From an uncultured Pirellulaceae bacterium (lineage in GTDB: Bacteria; Planctomycetota; Planctomycetia; Pirellulales; Pirellulaceae): DNA of 14,031 nt. A model generated the notes under the pieces. It was not told the origin of the DNA, searched no databases, and worked only from the letters and a program-made list of their open reading frames with translations. A program made the translations under genes and the position numbers. The first letter of the stretch is position 1, and each line of letters starts with the position of its first letter. The stretch spans positions 1 through 14,031 of the forward strand of contig CAKQNH010000039.1 of NCBI GenBank assembly GCA_934255105.1. The letters run 5' to 3'. Below are positions 1 to 7,521 of this stretch, piece after piece.

Positions 1-189
1 GGACTGCTGCGACTTGTCGTAGCTTTTGGGCTATAGCTGAGCGGCAGAGATGATTCCATGGGCGGAGACTTAGGGGGCGGCGGGCCGATCGTTCTAAGTA
101 GAAGGTCTGGCTCGGGATCGACTGTTTTGCACCGTTTAGCTCATCGCTGCTCTATGGTCTCCGTCAAAGCTACGACACGTCGTAGCAGT
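1..189. repeat. MITE-like element, copy A (may be cut by window edge)
   Basis: This ~190-bp block is repeated at 303-492 with roughly 90% identity by eye. Its two ends are imperfect inverted repeats: ACTGCTGCGACTTGTCGTAGC at the left (3-23) answers GCTACGACACGTCGTAGCAGT at the right (169-189). Each end is itself a small palindrome (CTACGAC, two bases, GTCGTAG). No reading frame inside is convincing. Terminal inverted repeats, small size and a second copy nearby fit a non-autonomous, MITE-like or REP-like element. No transposase is present, so mobility is inferred. Because the repeat begins at base 1, the true left end may lie outside the window. Confidence 0.7.
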
Positions 190-302
190 CAAGGAGCTCC
201 ATCGCAGCTCCTCAGCATGTCATCAGTCCTAGAGAAGGCTTCGTATGGACAGTCGAAGTTCTGTCGGTGAATGCAACCGTGGATTGGCGAGGCAGCAACT
301 TT

Positions 303-492
303 GGACTGCTGCGACTTGTCGTAGCTTTTGGGCTATAGCTGAGCGGCAGAGATGATTCCATGGGCGGAGACTTAGTGGACAGCGCGCCGGTCGTTCTAAG
401 CGGAAGGTCTGGCTCGGCCTCGAACTGTCTTGCACCGTTTAGCTCATCGCTGCTCTATGGTTTCCGCCAAAGCTACGACAAGTCGTAGCAGT
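303..492. repeat. MITE-like element, copy B
   Basis: This is the second copy of the element at 1-189, in the same orientation, offset by 302-303 bp. Differences cluster near 374-392 and 417-430, while the ends are best conserved. The right terminus, GCTACGACAAGTCGTAGCAGT (472-492), pairs with the left terminus (305-325) with one mismatch in 21, so this copy has the better-matched ends. The 113 bp between the copies (190-302) show no gene. Both copies are followed by a CAAGGAGC-like stretch (190-196 and 494-500), so the duplicated segment may reach slightly past the inverted repeats. Confidence 0.72.
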
Positions 493-891
493 ACAAGGAG
501 CCGACTTCGTTCATCACCACATCACGTCAGACGTTAGTACACATCGTAGATTGCGACGTGCAGATTGCGAGCGACAAACTACAAACTACTGCGAGGTTCC
601 ACAGCGAACGCATAGCTATAACAATCGCTACATGTTCAATGTGAAACCTTGGCTTCATTTTTTTATTAGTCACATTGGTAAGTGATCCGAGCGATGGTCG
701 CTGATGCGATGCGATGCGATGCGACACTCGACGACTCGTGATGGATTATACTGATACGGTTGCTGCGCGTAGATGCTCGCGCGACGGCAAGCGCGCGATC
801 CAACACAACAAGTTGCACGATGCTGCGCGGCGGCAATTGGTGGATTGTTCTGTAACAATATTTGCACTCTGTTCAACGTGGAATCCTACCT
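493..891. other. Gene-free stretch upstream of the serine hydrolase
   Basis: I see no supportable gene on either strand. The short open frames have unrelated composition, no recognisable motifs and no good ribosome binding site. The stretch contains a GATGC microsatellite (703-724) and presumably the promoter of the downstream gene, but I could not identify a convincing -35/-10 pair. Confidence 0.6.
703..724. repeat. GATGC pentanucleotide microsatellite, ~4.4 units
   Basis: Four perfect GATGC units are followed by GA. The tract is ~170 bp upstream of the serine hydrolase start and outside any supported gene. Such tracts can change length by slippage; no function is visible. Confidence 0.85.
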
Positions 892-3099
892 ATGCGTTTC
901 GATCCTGTTAACCGTTATCGACTCCACCTTCATTCGATCTTCGCGCTGCTGATGTTGTGGTGCGTGTTGGCTGTTGCCCAGCTTCTTACAGCAACTGGCT
1001 TCGCTAACCTCCTTGCACAAGATACAGTCGCGACGCAAACAACTCACCTGCAACTGCAACCAGAACAACTGCAACAGTCTCTCGAACCACTGGCCGAAGC
1101 GCACGCAGGAGAGGTTTCGATCAGCGTGCGAGTGTTAGACGAGAGCAACCAGACGATATGTCATTGGCAGTATCACGGTCAGCGCGTGATGCCGACAGCC
1201 AGCTTGATCAAGCTGCCGATCATGTTGGAAGCATATCGCCAAGCGGCGGTCGGACAGATTGCATTGACAGACATGTTGACGCTGAAGGCTGAGGATCAAG
1301 TGCCGGGCTCGGGCATACTGACGGAACATTTCTCGCCGGGTCTCACGCTTTCGCTCCGCGATGCGATTCGATTGATGATCCGCTACTCAGACAATACCGC
1401 TACCAACTTGGTGATCGACCATATTGGTCTGCCCAGTACTGCGCAGACCATGGCTGATTTGGGCTGGCCCGAGACTCAACTGCACTCCAAAGTCTTCCGT
1501 CGCGAGACCTCGATCGCACTGGAGCGAAGTGAACTCTATGGACTGGGGAGTACAACTGCGGAGGACATGACCGAGCTACTGGTACTGCTCGCACGAGGCG
1601 AACTGGTTTCGCCTGAAGCGTCGCAAGCTATGCTCGAACATTTGCTGAGCTGTGACGATAGCGTCAAACTGCCGCGCGACTTGCCCAAGGGGTTTACTAT
1701 CGCGCACAAAACGGGCTCGGTCAATCGTTCGCGTACAGCGGCGGGTTTAGTTAGTGGGCCGGGCATAAAGTTCGCAATCTGCGTATTGACGGATAAGAAC
1801 GAAGACGCGAGTTGGTCAGAGGACAATGCCGCCGATGTGTTGATCGGCAGCATGGCCCGGGCTGTAGTCGATCTGATTCAAGCGCAAGCCGCTGCGACTT
1901 CCGACAATACTTCCAGCGTGAACGAGCTGGTGAGGTCGAAATCCACAGAATTGCAAACGTTGCGTTTGGGGGCGACGGGAGCTCAAGTTGAAACTCTCCA
2001 GCGAACACTCAACGCGCGCATCGCTGCGGGGTTAGGGGTCGACGGAGATTTTGGTTCGGCGACCGAGGATGCCGTTAGAAAGTTCCAAGCGGCCAAGAAG
2101 CTTGCGGCTAGCGGAATTGTTGATCTACCGACGTGGACTGCGCTGGGAACTTTGATCGACCAAGATGAACCGGTGGCCGATCCAGCCGAAATCAATGCTC
2201 AGCATTTGCCGCAGTCCGCACCTCTCGACCCGCACGCACCGCCAGAGGTTACTGCGACGGCCTGGGCCAGCGTAGACATGGCCAGCGGTGAAGCGTTCGG
2301 CGGTAAGGAGTTGCATCAGCGACTTCACATTGCCAGTACGACGAAGGTCATGACTGCGCTGTTGGTGATTGAAGCGGCCGTGCGGGATCCGGCGGTATTG
2401 GACGAGGTAGTGACGTTCTCAAAGCGAGCTGACAAGACGTTGGGGTCGACTTCAGGCGTGCGCGCCGGCGAAAGACTGCCGGTCAGTGAATTGCTCTACG
2501 GACTGCTGCTCCCCTCGGGCAACGATGCTTCGGTCGCGTTGGCCGAGCATTTTGGCTCGCGATTGGTACCGTCGGGAGCAGCCGAGGAAGAAGTGAATGT
2601 GCAACAAGCGCAGCCCGCCGAGACTACGCCGTCAAAATCCAACAGTGCGGACTTGGCCTACAGTCAGTTCATTGAGGCGATGAACCGGCGAGCGGACGAG
2701 CTGGGGATGTCCGATACGCACTTCGTCAACCCACACGGCTTGCCAGATGACAAACATCTAAGCTCCGCCGCTGACTTGGCCATTCTAGCCCGCGCGGCTT
2801 GGCAATTGCCACTGATGCGCGAGATTGTTCAGACGCGACTGCGTGGAGCTAAAGTGCATGGAGCGGACGGCTCCACTCGCAATTTGCGTTGGGCAAATAC
2901 AAATCGCCTGCTCTCGCAAGAGGGATTTCTAGGAATGAAAACTGGCACAACTACCGCCGCCGGCGCGTGCTTGATCGCGGTTGGGATGGCGGCTGATGGC
3001 AGGAGCGAGACGATCGTGGTGGTACTCGGCAGCAGCTCTTCGGCGGCTCGCTACGTGGATGCACGCAATGTGTTTGCCTGGACGTGGCGTTTGCACTAG
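892..3099 (+). CDS. Exported three-domain serine hydrolase: class A beta-lactamase-like + peptidoglycan-binding + D-Ala-D-Ala carboxypeptidase (S11)
   Basis: The protein has 735 residues from the ATG at 892; a TTG at 862 would add 10 residues before a hydrophobic stretch (16-34) that looks like a signal peptide or anchor. Residues ~65-330 resemble a class A beta-lactamase/penicillin-binding fold: S104-L-I-K107, SDN 166-168 and KTG 273-275. I cannot see a clear ExxLN omega-loop motif, so true beta-lactamase activity is doubtful. Residues ~355-420 are a PG_binding_1 domain (VDGDFGSATEDAVRKFQ, ends WTALG). Residues ~445-735 are a peptidase S11 DD-carboxypeptidase: S482-T-T-K485, SGN 542-544 and KTG 683-685. 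A low-complexity Glu/Gln/Pro/Ser insert (~560-588) interrupts this last domain. By family, it should act on peptidoglycan stem peptides outside the cytoplasmic membrane. The domains and both catalytic sets are read directly; substrates are inferred. It stands alone, convergent with rhamnulokinase. Confidence 0.92.
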   Translation: MRFDPVNRYRLHLHSIFALLMLWCVLAVAQLLTATGFANLLAQDTVATQTTHLQLQPEQLQQSLEPLAEAHAGEVSISVRVLDESNQTICHWQYHGQRVMPTASLIKLPIMLEAYRQAAVGQIALTDMLTLKAEDQVPGSGILTEHFSPGLTLSLRDAIRLMIRYSDNTATNLVIDHIGLPSTAQTMADLGWPETQLHSKVFRRETSIALERSELYGLGSTTAEDMTELLVLLARGELVSPEASQAMLEHLLSCDDSVKLPRDLPKGFTIAHKTGSVNRSRTAAGLVSGPGIKFAICVLTDKNEDASWSEDNAADVLIGSMARAVVDLIQAQAAATSDNTSSVNELVRSKSTELQTLRLGATGAQVETLQRTLNARIAAGLGVDGDFGSATEDAVRKFQAAKKLAASGIVDLPTWTALGTLIDQDEPVADPAEINAQHLPQSAPLDPHAPPEVTATAWASVDMASGEAFGGKELHQRLHIASTTKVMTALLVIEAAVRDPAVLDEVVTFSKRADKTLGSTSGVRAGERLPVSELLYGLLLPSGNDASVALAEHFGSRLVPSGAAEEEVNVQQAQPAETTPSKSNSADLAYSQFIEAMNRRADELGMSDTHFVNPHGLPDDKHLSSAADLAILARAAWQLPLMREIVQTRLRGAKVHGADGSTRNLRWANTNRLLSQEGFLGMKTGTTTAAGACLIAVGMAADGRSETIVVVLGSSSSAARYVDARNVFAWTWRLH

Positions 3100-3127
3100 A
3101 TCCCAACCCTTGTTGGCGGATTTGCGT

Positions 3128-3271
3128 GATAGTCGCTAATCGCTCCGCCGATCAGGTGCTTGCACGTCCGACGTACATGTTGAGGCTGCCAGTGTGCTAT
3201 TCACTAATAGCAGTGATCGGCGGAGCGATCAACGACAATAGCAATGATCGGCGGAGCGATCAACGACTATC
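3128..3271. terminator. Large inverted repeat between convergent genes, possible bidirectional terminator
   Basis: The left arm, GATAGTCGCTAATCGCTCCG plus CCGATCA (3128-3154), is complementary to 3245-3271 with two mismatches in 27. The right arm core TGATCGGCGGAGCGATCAAC also occurs at 3214-3233, so the right arm is duplicated with a 31-bp period. A smaller hairpin, GCTATT-CACT-AATAGC, lies at 3196-3211, and CCGC-AA-GCGG follows at 3271-3280. The position between the 3' ends of two convergent genes fits a bidirectional terminator. There is no T-run after the arms, so it could equally be a dispersed palindromic repeat. Confidence 0.55.
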
Positions 3272-3284
3272 CGCAAGCGGTAAC

Positions 3285-4784
3285 TTAGATCCATTGTTTG
3301 AGTTTGCCTAGGCCTTCGTCCCAGCGGCCAACGTCTCGCGGTTCGTAGTGTACGATGTCGCGGGCGGAGCGGACCAGTTGCCGAGCTTCGTTGACTGAGC
3401 TCAAGCGGCCCGAACCGATGGCTTGCATCATTACATTGCCAATGGCGGTGGCTTCAACCGGTCCAGCCACCACTAGTCGCCCGCAGGCATCGGCGGTCAT
3501 CTGACAAAGTAGGCGGTTCTGCACTCCGCCCCCCACCATGTGGATCGTGCTGAAGGGATGTCCGACCACTTCTTCTAGGTGTCCGAGCGTCAATCGATAA
3601 CGTAGAGCTAGGCTTTCCAGTGCACAGCGCACGATCTCTCCCTCGGTCTGAGGCACTCTCTGTCCAGTGTGCCGACAGAATTCTGCGATCGCGGCAGGCA
3701 TATTATTCGAAGCCACGAATGGCTCAGCGTCGGTATCGATAATGGATTGCATCGAGGGAACTTGCAGCGCCAATGCGATCAACTGCTCCCAGCCCCACTC
3801 GTGCCCTGCACGCTTCCAGTGCTCGCGGCATTGCTGCAGGATCCATAAGCCAGCGATGTTCTTGAGCAACCGTACGCTGCCGTTGACGCCTCCTTCGTTG
3901 GTAAAGTTGTAGCGTTGGCAGACTGCGCTCAGTACCGGGCGGGCAAGTTCTGCTCCTAGCAGCGACCAGGTGCCGCAACTGATATAGCACCAATCGACGT
4001 TGTCTTGCGCGAACGAATCGGCTGGGACTGCTAGAACGGCGGAGGCGGTATCGTGGGTGGCGGGGAGCATGACTTGCACATCGGCGTGCAACTGAGTGCG
4101 CTCGCGTACCTGCGGCAGAAGTGGCCCGAGCGAGAGGCCCGGCTGGACGGGTGGAGAGAATATGGAGCCGGGGAGCTCTAGCGCGTCGAGCACGTCGCGA
4201 CTCCACGTGCCCGAGTTGGCATCGAGCAATTGAGTAGTCGATGCATTGGTGAACTCGTTGACTTTTTCCCCCGACAACTGCCAGTGAAGAAAATCGGGGA
4301 CCATCAGAAAACGCTCGGCGATGTCCAGCAGTGGCGACTCCTCCAGTCGCATTGCGAGCAGTTGGTAAGCGGTATTGATCTCCATAAATTGCAGGCCAGT
4401 AGCGCGGAAGATGTCTTCGCGGCTCATGCGTTGGAACGCTTGTTCGAGCATGCCACGATTGCGTGCATCGCGGTAGTGGAAGCATGGTCCGACCAGATCG
4501 TCATTGCGATCAAGCAGCACGTAGTCGACTCCCCAGGTGTCGGCACCCACGCTGGTCACGCGCGGGCCATAGCGCGCGGCGGCGCGCTGAAGACCATCGC
4601 AAATATGCTCCCACTGGCCGAGCAGATTCCAGACGAGTCGCCGCCCGAGGTGCAGGCCACCGTTCGGAAAGCGGTGCAGTTCTTCCAGCTCGAAGCCGCT
4701 GTCCCGCACGCGTCCCGCTAATACTCGGCCGCCTGACGCCCCTAGATCGATGGCTAGGTGAACGGGATCGAGCGAAGATTCCAT
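3285..4784 (-). CDS. rhaB: Rhamnulokinase (FGGY carbohydrate kinase)
   Basis: The protein has 499 residues from the ATG at 4784, preceded by GGAG at a suitable distance. The frame stays open to 4859, but the extra 25 residues do not look like family sequence. FGGY features run in order: N-terminal phosphate-binding AIDLGASGGRV (11-21), ADTWGVDYVLLD (81-92), HYRDAR (103-108), ATHDTASAV with the likely catalytic base Asp245 (242-250), ISCGTWSLLG (268-277) and the C-terminal nucleotide-binding VGGGVQN (417-423). By family it phosphorylates L-rhamnulose to rhamnulose 1-phosphate in the cytoplasm, using ATP. The SGGR and DTWGVD signatures favour rhamnulokinase over xylulokinase or glycerol kinase; a related deoxysugar such as fuculose is possible. 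No rhamnose isomerase, aldolase or transporter gene is adjacent, so it is an orphan here. It is convergent with the serine hydrolase gene. Confidence 0.9.
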   Translation of the reverse strand: MESSLDPVHLAIDLGASGGRVLAGRVRDSGFELEELHRFPNGGLHLGRRLVWNLLGQWEHICDGLQRAAARYGPRVTSVGADTWGVDYVLLDRNDDLVGPCFHYRDARNRGMLEQAFQRMSREDIFRATGLQFMEINTAYQLLAMRLEESPLLDIAERFLMVPDFLHWQLSGEKVNEFTNASTTQLLDANSGTWSRDVLDALELPGSIFSPPVQPGLSLGPLLPQVRERTQLHADVQVMLPATHDTASAVLAVPADSFAQDNVDWCYISCGTWSLLGAELARPVLSAVCQRYNFTNEGGVNGSVRLLKNIAGLWILQQCREHWKRAGHEWGWEQLIALALQVPSMQSIIDTDAEPFVASNNMPAAIAEFCRHTGQRVPQTEGEIVRCALESLALRYRLTLGHLEEVVGHPFSTIHMVGGGVQNRLLCQMTADACGRLVVAGPVEATAIGNVMMQAIGSGRLSSVNEARQLVRSARDIVHYEPRDVGRWDEGLGKLKQWI

Positions 4785-5131
4785 GAGGCGTGCTCCAGCG
4801 ACGTTAGAGAGAGTTGAGGGAGAGCGCAGGCGACAGGCGCGCTGCCAGCAGGCTATCATAACTTGATGTGGGTGCGGTGTGGACAGCCCGTGCAGTGGGC
4901 TACTGAGCCTGGAGCGGTACTGGAGCTGGTAAATTCACTGGAGCTGGTAAATTCGCAGTGCAGAGCGTAGAACTATAGAACGTGAGGAGCATTCATGTCG
5001 TAGCTGAAGTCGGCAGACGTTGGACTTCGCATGGTTTATCCAAGGTCTGGTGACTTCGGCTACCGATGACCGCGATAGGTAATGTGGCCGGATGCTAAGG
5101 AATGGAGGGGTAGGTTACCATTTTGTAAAAT
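4785..5131. other. Gene-free stretch between rhaB and the acyltransferase
   Basis: There is no supportable coding sequence. The stretch holds the 18-bp tandem duplication at 4919-4954 and should contain the rhaB promoter near its left end. No promoter with good -35 and -10 boxes was recognised. Confidence 0.6.
4919..4954. repeat. Perfect 18-bp tandem duplication
   Basis: ACTGGAGCTGGTAAATTC occurs twice head to tail (4919-4936 and 4937-4954) without a mismatch, which suggests a recent duplication. It is intergenic and no function is apparent. Confidence 0.9.
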
Positions 5132-5273
5132 GACAAGCTGGAAGCTTATCCCACGAAGAATGACAAGCTGAGAATGACAAGCTGGAAGCTTATCCCACGA
5201 AGAATGACGAGCGAAGAATGACAAGCTGGAAGCTTATCCCACGAAGAGCGACAAGCTGGAAGCTTATCCCACG
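5132..5273. repeat. Four perfect 24-bp repeats, each with an AAGCT-GGA-AGCTT mini-hairpin
   Basis: The 24-bp unit starts with GAC, continues AAGCTGGAAGCTTATCCCAC and ends in G. It appears without mismatch at 5132-5155, 5176-5199, 5220-5243 and 5250-5273, with a truncated unit at 5162-5171. Start-to-start distances are 44, 44 and 30 bp. Each unit contains a 5-bp inverted repeat around GGA. A 44-bp period is not a multiple of three and stop codons interrupt the frames, so this is not a repeated peptide. The array ends ~30 bp before the acyltransferase start, so it could affect transcription or the leader of that gene. Confidence 0.9.
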
Positions 5274-5286
5274 CTATCGCCCCAAT

Positions 5287-5291
5287 AGGAG
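5287..5291 (+). promoter_or_regulatory. Ribosome binding site AGGAG for a GTG start
   Basis: AGGAG lies 11 bases before GTG 5303 and is the best Shine-Dalgarno match near the 5' end of the acyltransferase frame. It decides the choice of this non-ATG start. Confidence 0.6.
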
Positions 5292-5302
5292 CTATCATAC
5301 CT

Positions 5303-5992
5303 GTGGCTGCAGCCGTTGATCCCCGACCTACACAGCGTCCCACAGAGCCGTGCAACCGCCAGCTTGTCCCGCTCCAGGACTGGAGGCACAGGCTAGCGGG
5401 GAACGTGATCATCACGGCTGCGCGTTTTTTCAGTGGCTATACGGTGCGTTGGATCGATTGTCAGCCGGATACGTGCCAGCGAATCTATTTTGCCAACCAC
5501 TCCAGCCACTTGGACGCGGTCGTGCTGTGGTCTGCACTGCCGACTGAGGTACGCAATTTGACTCGCCCAGTAGCAGCCAAGGATTATTGGGGCAAGACAC
5601 CCTGGAAGCGATTTCTAGCGCGTTCGTTCAACGCCATGCTCATCGACCGCAAGCAGATTAAGGTGCATCAAAGCCCGGTGGACCTGATGATCCGCGAGAT
5701 AGAGGATATCTACTCGCTAATCGTTTTCCCTGAAGGAGGGAGGGCCGATGATGGTGAGATGGGTGAATTCAAGAGCGGCATCTACTATCTGGCCAAGAAG
5801 CGGCCCGATTTGGAGTTGGTGCCGGTGTATATGGAGAATCTAAACCGCATTTTGCCTCGCGGCGAATTCATGCCGGTACCACTGCTAAGCAGCATCACGG
5901 TGGGGGCACCAATCTGGCTAGAAGCGGGGGAGCCCAAGGTCGAGTTTCTGCATCGAGCCCGCGAGGCGGTGCGAGCTCTGAAGGAAGCTTAG
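5303..5992 (+). CDS. PlsC-type lysophospholipid acyltransferase
   Basis: The protein has 229 residues from GTG 5303, chosen for its AGGAG site. The acyltransferase H(X4)D motif is NHSSHLD with His66 and Asp71. Motif III is FPEGGR at 142-147, a variant of FPEGTR in which Gly replaces the usual Thr. VPVYMENL (173-180) matches the later conserved block. A mildly hydrophobic stretch near 32-44 may bind the membrane. The family transfers an acyl group from acyl-ACP or acyl-CoA to lysophosphatidate or a related lipid at the inner face of the cytoplasmic membrane. The ketoacyl synthase gene follows 153 bp downstream on the same strand, hinting at a shared role in membrane or specialised lipid synthesis. 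The exact acceptor cannot be told from sequence, so no plsC symbol is given. Confidence 0.87.
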   Translation: MAAAVDPRPTQRPTEPCNRQLVPLQDWRHRLAGNVIITAARFFSGYTVRWIDCQPDTCQRIYFANHSSHLDAVVLWSALPTEVRNLTRPVAAKDYWGKTPWKRFLARSFNAMLIDRKQIKVHQSPVDLMIREIEDIYSLIVFPEGGRADDGEMGEFKSGIYYLAKKRPDLELVPVYMENLNRILPRGEFMPVPLLSSITVGAPIWLEAGEPKVEFLHRAREAVRALKEA

Positions 5993-6145
5993 GCGTTCTG
6001 CGGTCCACGCCTATCGAGCAGGCGGCCAGCAAGGTAAGATTCCCTGTTTGGCAAAATAGTGGATTGTTCATGGCCTTCCAAGAAGGAAACGCCCCGAATG
6101 ATCTGAGTTTAGATTCAGTAGACATGGGACGGGAGTTGCCACAGC

Positions 6146-7432
6146 ATGCGTCGAAGGGTTGTCGTCACGGGATTGGGAATGATCAATCCACTAGGCACGG
6201 ATGTGGACACCGTGTGGAACGCACTAGTCAACGCGCAGAGCGGCGTGGGCTATATCTCAATCTTCGATGCGTCCAATTATCCAACGCGCATTGCGGCTGA
6301 GATCCGCGATTGGAACATTGCCGATTGTGGCGAGGATGCTCGGGTGTGGGCCAAGCGTGGTAGACACGCTCGCTTTGCCGCCGGCGCGGCCCATCAAGCT
6401 ATTCACGATGCGGGTATCTTGGACTCGCTAACCGATCCAACGCGGATGGGTGTCTATTTTGGTGCGGGCGAAGGTAACCAGGACTTCTATAACTTTACGC
6501 AGATGGTCAACGTGGCTGCCAAGGACGATGGCAGCTTCGATTTGGATGCATTCATGCGCACGGGGCTGGAGATCCTGGATCCAGAGTTGGAGTTGGAACA
6601 AGAGCCGAGCATGCCTGCCGCGCACGTCGCAAACATGTTCGATATCCAGGGGCCGAATCTGAACTGTCTGACCGCTTGTGCGGCCAGCAGCCAGGCAGTC
6701 GGCGAGGCAACCGAGCTCATTCGCACGGGCCGCGTGGACGCAATGGTGGCCGGTGGTGCACACAGTATGATCCACCCCTTTGGCCTGACAGGCTTCAGCC
6801 TGCTGACTGCCCTGTCGACCAACAATGACAATCCCACGGGAGCCTCACGCCCCTTCGATCGCCTACGCGATGGGTTCGTGATGGGCGAAGGGGCTTCGGT
6901 TGTGATTCTGGAGGAATTGGAGCACGCCAAACGTCGTGGAGCGAAGATTTACGGCGAAGTCCTGGGGTACGGTTGCACGGCCGATGCGTATCGCATTACC
7001 GACATTCACCCCGAGGGCCGTGGTGCCATCGGGTGCATGACTGCATCGCTGAAAGATGCTCGTATTTCACCCGACGAAGTGGGCTACGTCAACGCCCACG
7101 GCACCAGCACGTCGGTCAATGACAGAGTGGAAACGGTAGCCTGTAAAGCGGTGTTCGGCGAACGAGCAATGCAAGTGCCCGTATCGAGTACCAAAAGCAT
7201 GATGGGTCACTTGATCGCCGCTGCCGGTGTGACCGAGATGATCGTGTGCTTGAAGACGATCGAACATGGGGTGGTTCCGCCAACGATCAATTTGGAGAAC
7301 CCCGACCCGCTGTGCGATTTGGACTACGTTCCGAATCAAGCCAGAGAGTCGAAGGTGCGGGTTGCACTAAACAATTCGTTTGGCTTCGGCGGACAGAATG
7401 TCACGCTGGCCGTCGGTCGTTTTGAGGGATAG
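6146..7432 (+). CDS. Beta-ketoacyl-ACP synthase, FabF (KAS II) family
   Basis: The protein has 428 residues; ATG 6146 is preceded by GGGAG at 6131-6135, and the N-terminus MRRRVVVTGLGMINPLG is typical. The condensing-enzyme triad is visible: Cys178 in LTACAAS, His318 in VNAHGTSTSVND and His355 in KSMMGHLIAAAG, with Lys350 just before. NNSFGFGGQN (409-418) is the C-terminal glycine motif. By family it condenses malonyl-ACP with an acyl-ACP to lengthen fatty acyl or polyketide chains. It is slightly longer than the usual ~410 residues; an acidic stretch (DPELELEQE, 145-153) between GAGEG and the nucleophile accounts for the excess. Lacking an acyl carrier protein or other fab gene nearby, it may be a second, specialised synthase rather than the main FabF. 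It is convergent with hisI. Confidence 0.9.
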   Translation: MRRRVVVTGLGMINPLGTDVDTVWNALVNAQSGVGYISIFDASNYPTRIAAEIRDWNIADCGEDARVWAKRGRHARFAAGAAHQAIHDAGILDSLTDPTRMGVYFGAGEGNQDFYNFTQMVNVAAKDDGSFDLDAFMRTGLEILDPELELEQEPSMPAAHVANMFDIQGPNLNCLTACAASSQAVGEATELIRTGRVDAMVAGGAHSMIHPFGLTGFSLLTALSTNNDNPTGASRPFDRLRDGFVMGEGASVVILEELEHAKRRGAKIYGEVLGYGCTADAYRITDIHPEGRGAIGCMTASLKDARISPDEVGYVNAHGTSTSVNDRVETVACKAVFGERAMQVPVSSTKSMMGHLIAAAGVTEMIVCLKTIEHGVVPPTINLENPDPLCDLDYVPNQARESKVRVALNNSFGFGGQNVTLAVGRFEG

Positions 7433-7496
7433 ACTGGGCAGGAGTGCCTTTTTGTACCCCACAAGTCATTCCCTGCCCACGCGAATCGCACACCTG

Positions 7497-7508
7497 CCCG
7501 CGCGCGGG
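7497..7508. other. 12-bp perfect palindrome in the fabF-like/hisI convergent spacer
   Basis: CCCGCGCGCGGG is a perfect palindrome in the 89-bp spacer between two converging genes. It could take part in termination, but there is no loop and no T-run, so this is only a suggestion. Confidence 0.3.
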
Positions 7509-7521
7509 AGGGGTGCTCGTG

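Noticed and set aside
862..891. TTG start extending the serine hydrolase by 10 residues
   Set aside because: ATG 892 gives a normal signal-peptide N-terminus with basic residues before the hydrophobic core; the extension adds nothing recognisable.
3724..4485. 253-residue open frame on the minus strand overlapping rhaB
   Set aside because: It is a frame-shifted shadow of the rhamnulokinase gene with Arg/Ala-rich low-complexity composition and no family motifs.
5132..5273. Possible CRISPR array
   Set aside because: The gaps between 24-bp units are 20, 20 and 6 bp and consist largely of pieces of the same repeat, not unique spacers; no cas gene is near.
5146..5415. 89-residue minus-strand frame with repeated WDKLPAC segments
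   Set aside because: The peptide repetition comes from the DNA repeats, and the frame overlaps the acyltransferase start. The 44-bp period does not preserve frame.
6064..6145. Small gene or acyl carrier protein between the acyltransferase and the ketoacyl synthase
   Set aside because: The frame starting at 6064 has no DSL phosphopantetheine motif in an ACP-like context and runs on into the synthase gene in another frame.
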